Assembly (NCBI RefSeq): GCF_011170065.1
Contig: NZ_BLLH01000009.1
Location: 1-64,000, forward strand
Source of the DNA: Pseudolactococcus insecticola
Lineage (GTDB): Bacteria > Bacillota > Bacilli > Lactobacillales > Streptococcaceae
Length of the DNA: 64,000 nucleotides
Direction: 5' to 3'
The notes beneath the pieces are model-generated. The model was not told where the DNA came from, made no database searches, and worked only from the letters and a program-made list of their open reading frames with translations. Of this stretch, positions 63,200-64,000 are shown one piece after another; within the stretch, counting starts at the first letter, position 1; the number at the start of each line of letters is the position of its first letter. The position numbers and the translations under genes were made by a program.

Positions 63200-63605
63200 A
63201 GCGTTTACTTTGTTAGAATGTCTGGTTGCGCTGCTGTCGATTTCGATGTCAGTTCTGGTTGTGCAGGCAATGACTGAGCTTATCGCACAAGATTTTAAAC
63301 TGATGGCGCGCTCTGACGAGAAAAATTGGCAGAACTTTTCAAATCTGCTGCGGCGTGAACTTGAAACGGCTGAGTTTGTCTCAGTTTCTGACGGCTATCT
63401 ACATGTAAAAACTGGGTCAGACCAGCTGCGCTATGGCTGGAAGTCAGGTTCTGACGACTTTCGTAAGTCTAACGAAAATGGTCAAGGCTTCCAACCTATG
63501 ATTTTCGGGTTGTCATCTGCTGAGATTTCAAATGATGGCAGGATAGTCAGCATCCACCTGACATTTGTCAAAGGAGGTGAGCGGGTATTTTTCTACAAGT
63601 TTTGA
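63174..63605 (+). CDS. comGF: Minor pseudopilin ComGF
   Basis: About 143 aa from TTG at 63174, ten bases after GGGAGG (63159-63164). Leader KFYRKQIRA and FTLLECLVALLSISMSVLVV follow the prepilin pattern with Glu5. The C-terminal region with GQGFQPMIFGLSSAEI fits ComGF. Overlaps comGE by 26 bases. Confidence 0.85.
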   Translation: MKFYRKQIRAFTLLECLVALLSISMSVLVVQAMTELIAQDFKLMARSDEKNWQNFSNLLRRELETAEFVSVSDGYLHVKTGSDQLRYGWKSGSDDFRKSNENGQGFQPMIFGLSSAEISNDGRIVSIHLTFVKGGERVFFYKF

Positions 63606-63910
63606 GGCGTCAAGTTAAAGCTGGTATCATGCTGTATGCGCTGTTATTATCGGTTGTTTTCGGTATGGTGCTGAGTTTCTATCTGACTGCCATCGTTGAC
63701 AATCAGCGCAATCTGATCAGTCAGAAGCAGTTTTTGACTGCGCAGTTAATGGCGAAAATGACGCAGCAAGTGGTAAAAAATGAGTCTGGCCAAATTAGAT
63801 TTAATCAAGGAATATCAAGCTATCAAACCACACAAAATACGATAAAAATCACCGTTCAACTAGAAAATGCAGTTGCTTATCGTTTTGAGTTTTCAAATAT
63901 GGTAAAATAG
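63587..63910 (+). CDS. comGG: Competence protein ComGG, possible ATT start
   Basis: About 100-107 aa. N-terminal [31 protein letters not shown] is the membrane helix typical of ComGG. An ideal ribosome site, AAAGGAGGTGA (63570-63580), lies ten bases before ATT at 63587, in frame. The nearest standard start, TTG at 63602, is 24 bases from it. ATT is a rare start codon and usually lowers translation, so the assignment is tentative. Last gene of the operon. Confidence 0.75.
   Translation: MFLQVLRRQVKAGIMLYALLLSVVFGMVLSFYLTAIVDNQRNLISQKQFLTAQLMAKMTQQVVKNESGQIRFNQGISSYQTTQNTIKITVQLENAVAYRFEFSNMVK
63900..63908 (+). promoter_or_regulatory. ispE extended -10, leaderless geometry
   Basis: TGG-TAAAAT with TAAAAT at 63903-63908, starting 12 bases before the ATG and overlapping the end of comGG. 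Confidence 0.6.
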
Positions 63911-63914
63911 GCAT

Positions 63915-64000
63915 ATGGAAATAACAGAAAAAGCACCAGCCAAGATTAATCTAGGGCTGGATGTCATAGGTAAGCGTTCTGACGGCTATCACGAGCTTGA
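63915..64000 (+). CDS. ispE: IspE-type kinase, N-terminal fragment
   Basis: Only 28 codons are in the window. [28 protein letters not shown] is the conserved start of the GHMP kinase 4-diphosphocytidyl-2-C-methyl-D-erythritol kinase. Lactococci make isoprenoids from mevalonate, so an orphan ispE-like gene may have another substrate. This is family knowledge, not seen here. Confidence 0.85.
   Translation, partial: MEITEKAPAKINLGLDVIGKRSDGYHEL

Overview
The window looks like a piece of a low-GC Gram-positive chromosome from the Streptococcaceae, most probably a Lactococcus or close relative. I infer this from the mreC-mreD-PcsB/Usp45-type secreted protein-secA order, the ptsHI operon, lactose/cellobiose-type PTS enzymes, the CopY/CopB pair, a comG operon beside polC-type genes, the YunD-YutD-ABC-RlmN-VanZ block and the acetyl-type lysine/DAP genes. 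Species assignment is inference only. No prophage, insertion sequence, CRISPR array or integration site was seen. Almost everything is core or sugar-utilisation chromosome.

Layout. 1-645: the 3' end of a 5S rRNA gene, then six tRNA genes (Val, Tyr, Trp, His, Gln, Leu) and a terminator. 0.7-8.7 kb: a DUF536-like protein, gapA, two small proteins, recG, a TetR regulator with a short-chain dehydrogenase, and mnmE on the minus strand. 8.9-13.1 kb: a broken small secreted protein, degV with a DUF1836 gene, rpiA, a formate/nitrite channel and a Nudix hydrolase. 13.1-23 kb: the cell-shape and secretion block mreCD-pcsB-secA, two tandem DAHP synthases, then ptsHI. 23-33 kb: anaerobic ribonucleotide reductase nrdD, the ECF vitamin-transporter module, two genes of the acetyl-DAP route, a MATE exporter, a cold-shock protein, 5-FCL and a rhomboid protease. 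33-38 kb: a beta-glucoside PTS cluster (EIIA, EIIC, small proteins, DUF3284, 6-phospho-beta-glucosidase). 37.7-41 kb: copper resistance copY-copB and a DedA protein. 41-46 kb: a second EIIA-EIIC pair on the minus strand, a membrane protein and a GlcNAc-type EIICBA. 46-55 kb: a tiny repeat protein, a Na+/H+ antiporter, YunD, YutD, an ABC exporter, rlmN, VanZ, nitroreductase, a CoA-binding protein and a DUF4430 lipoprotein. 55.8-64 kb: polC, then the comG competence pseudopilus operon and the start of an ispE-like gene.

Genes that work together: ptsHI supplies phosphate to the three sugar transporters here, and cre-like sites point to CcpA control of some of them. Neither EIIA-EIIC pair has a gene for EIIB, so that component must come from elsewhere. 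The two leftward transcription units at 43 kb share a duplicated promoter/operator. comGA carries an in-frame stop codon, so DNA uptake by natural competence is probably lost or impaired in this strain.

The most striking pattern is regulatory. In at least nine genes (recG, tetR, rpiA, ecfA1, copY, the antiporter, yunD, rlmN, ispE) the first base of the -10 box lies exactly 12 bases before the ATG, with no Shine-Dalgarno sequence. Transcription should then begin at or next to the start codon, so these look like leaderless mRNAs. Most have an extended -10 (TGN). At five sites the T-run of the preceding terminator runs straight into an extended -10, so terminator and promoter form one compact junction.
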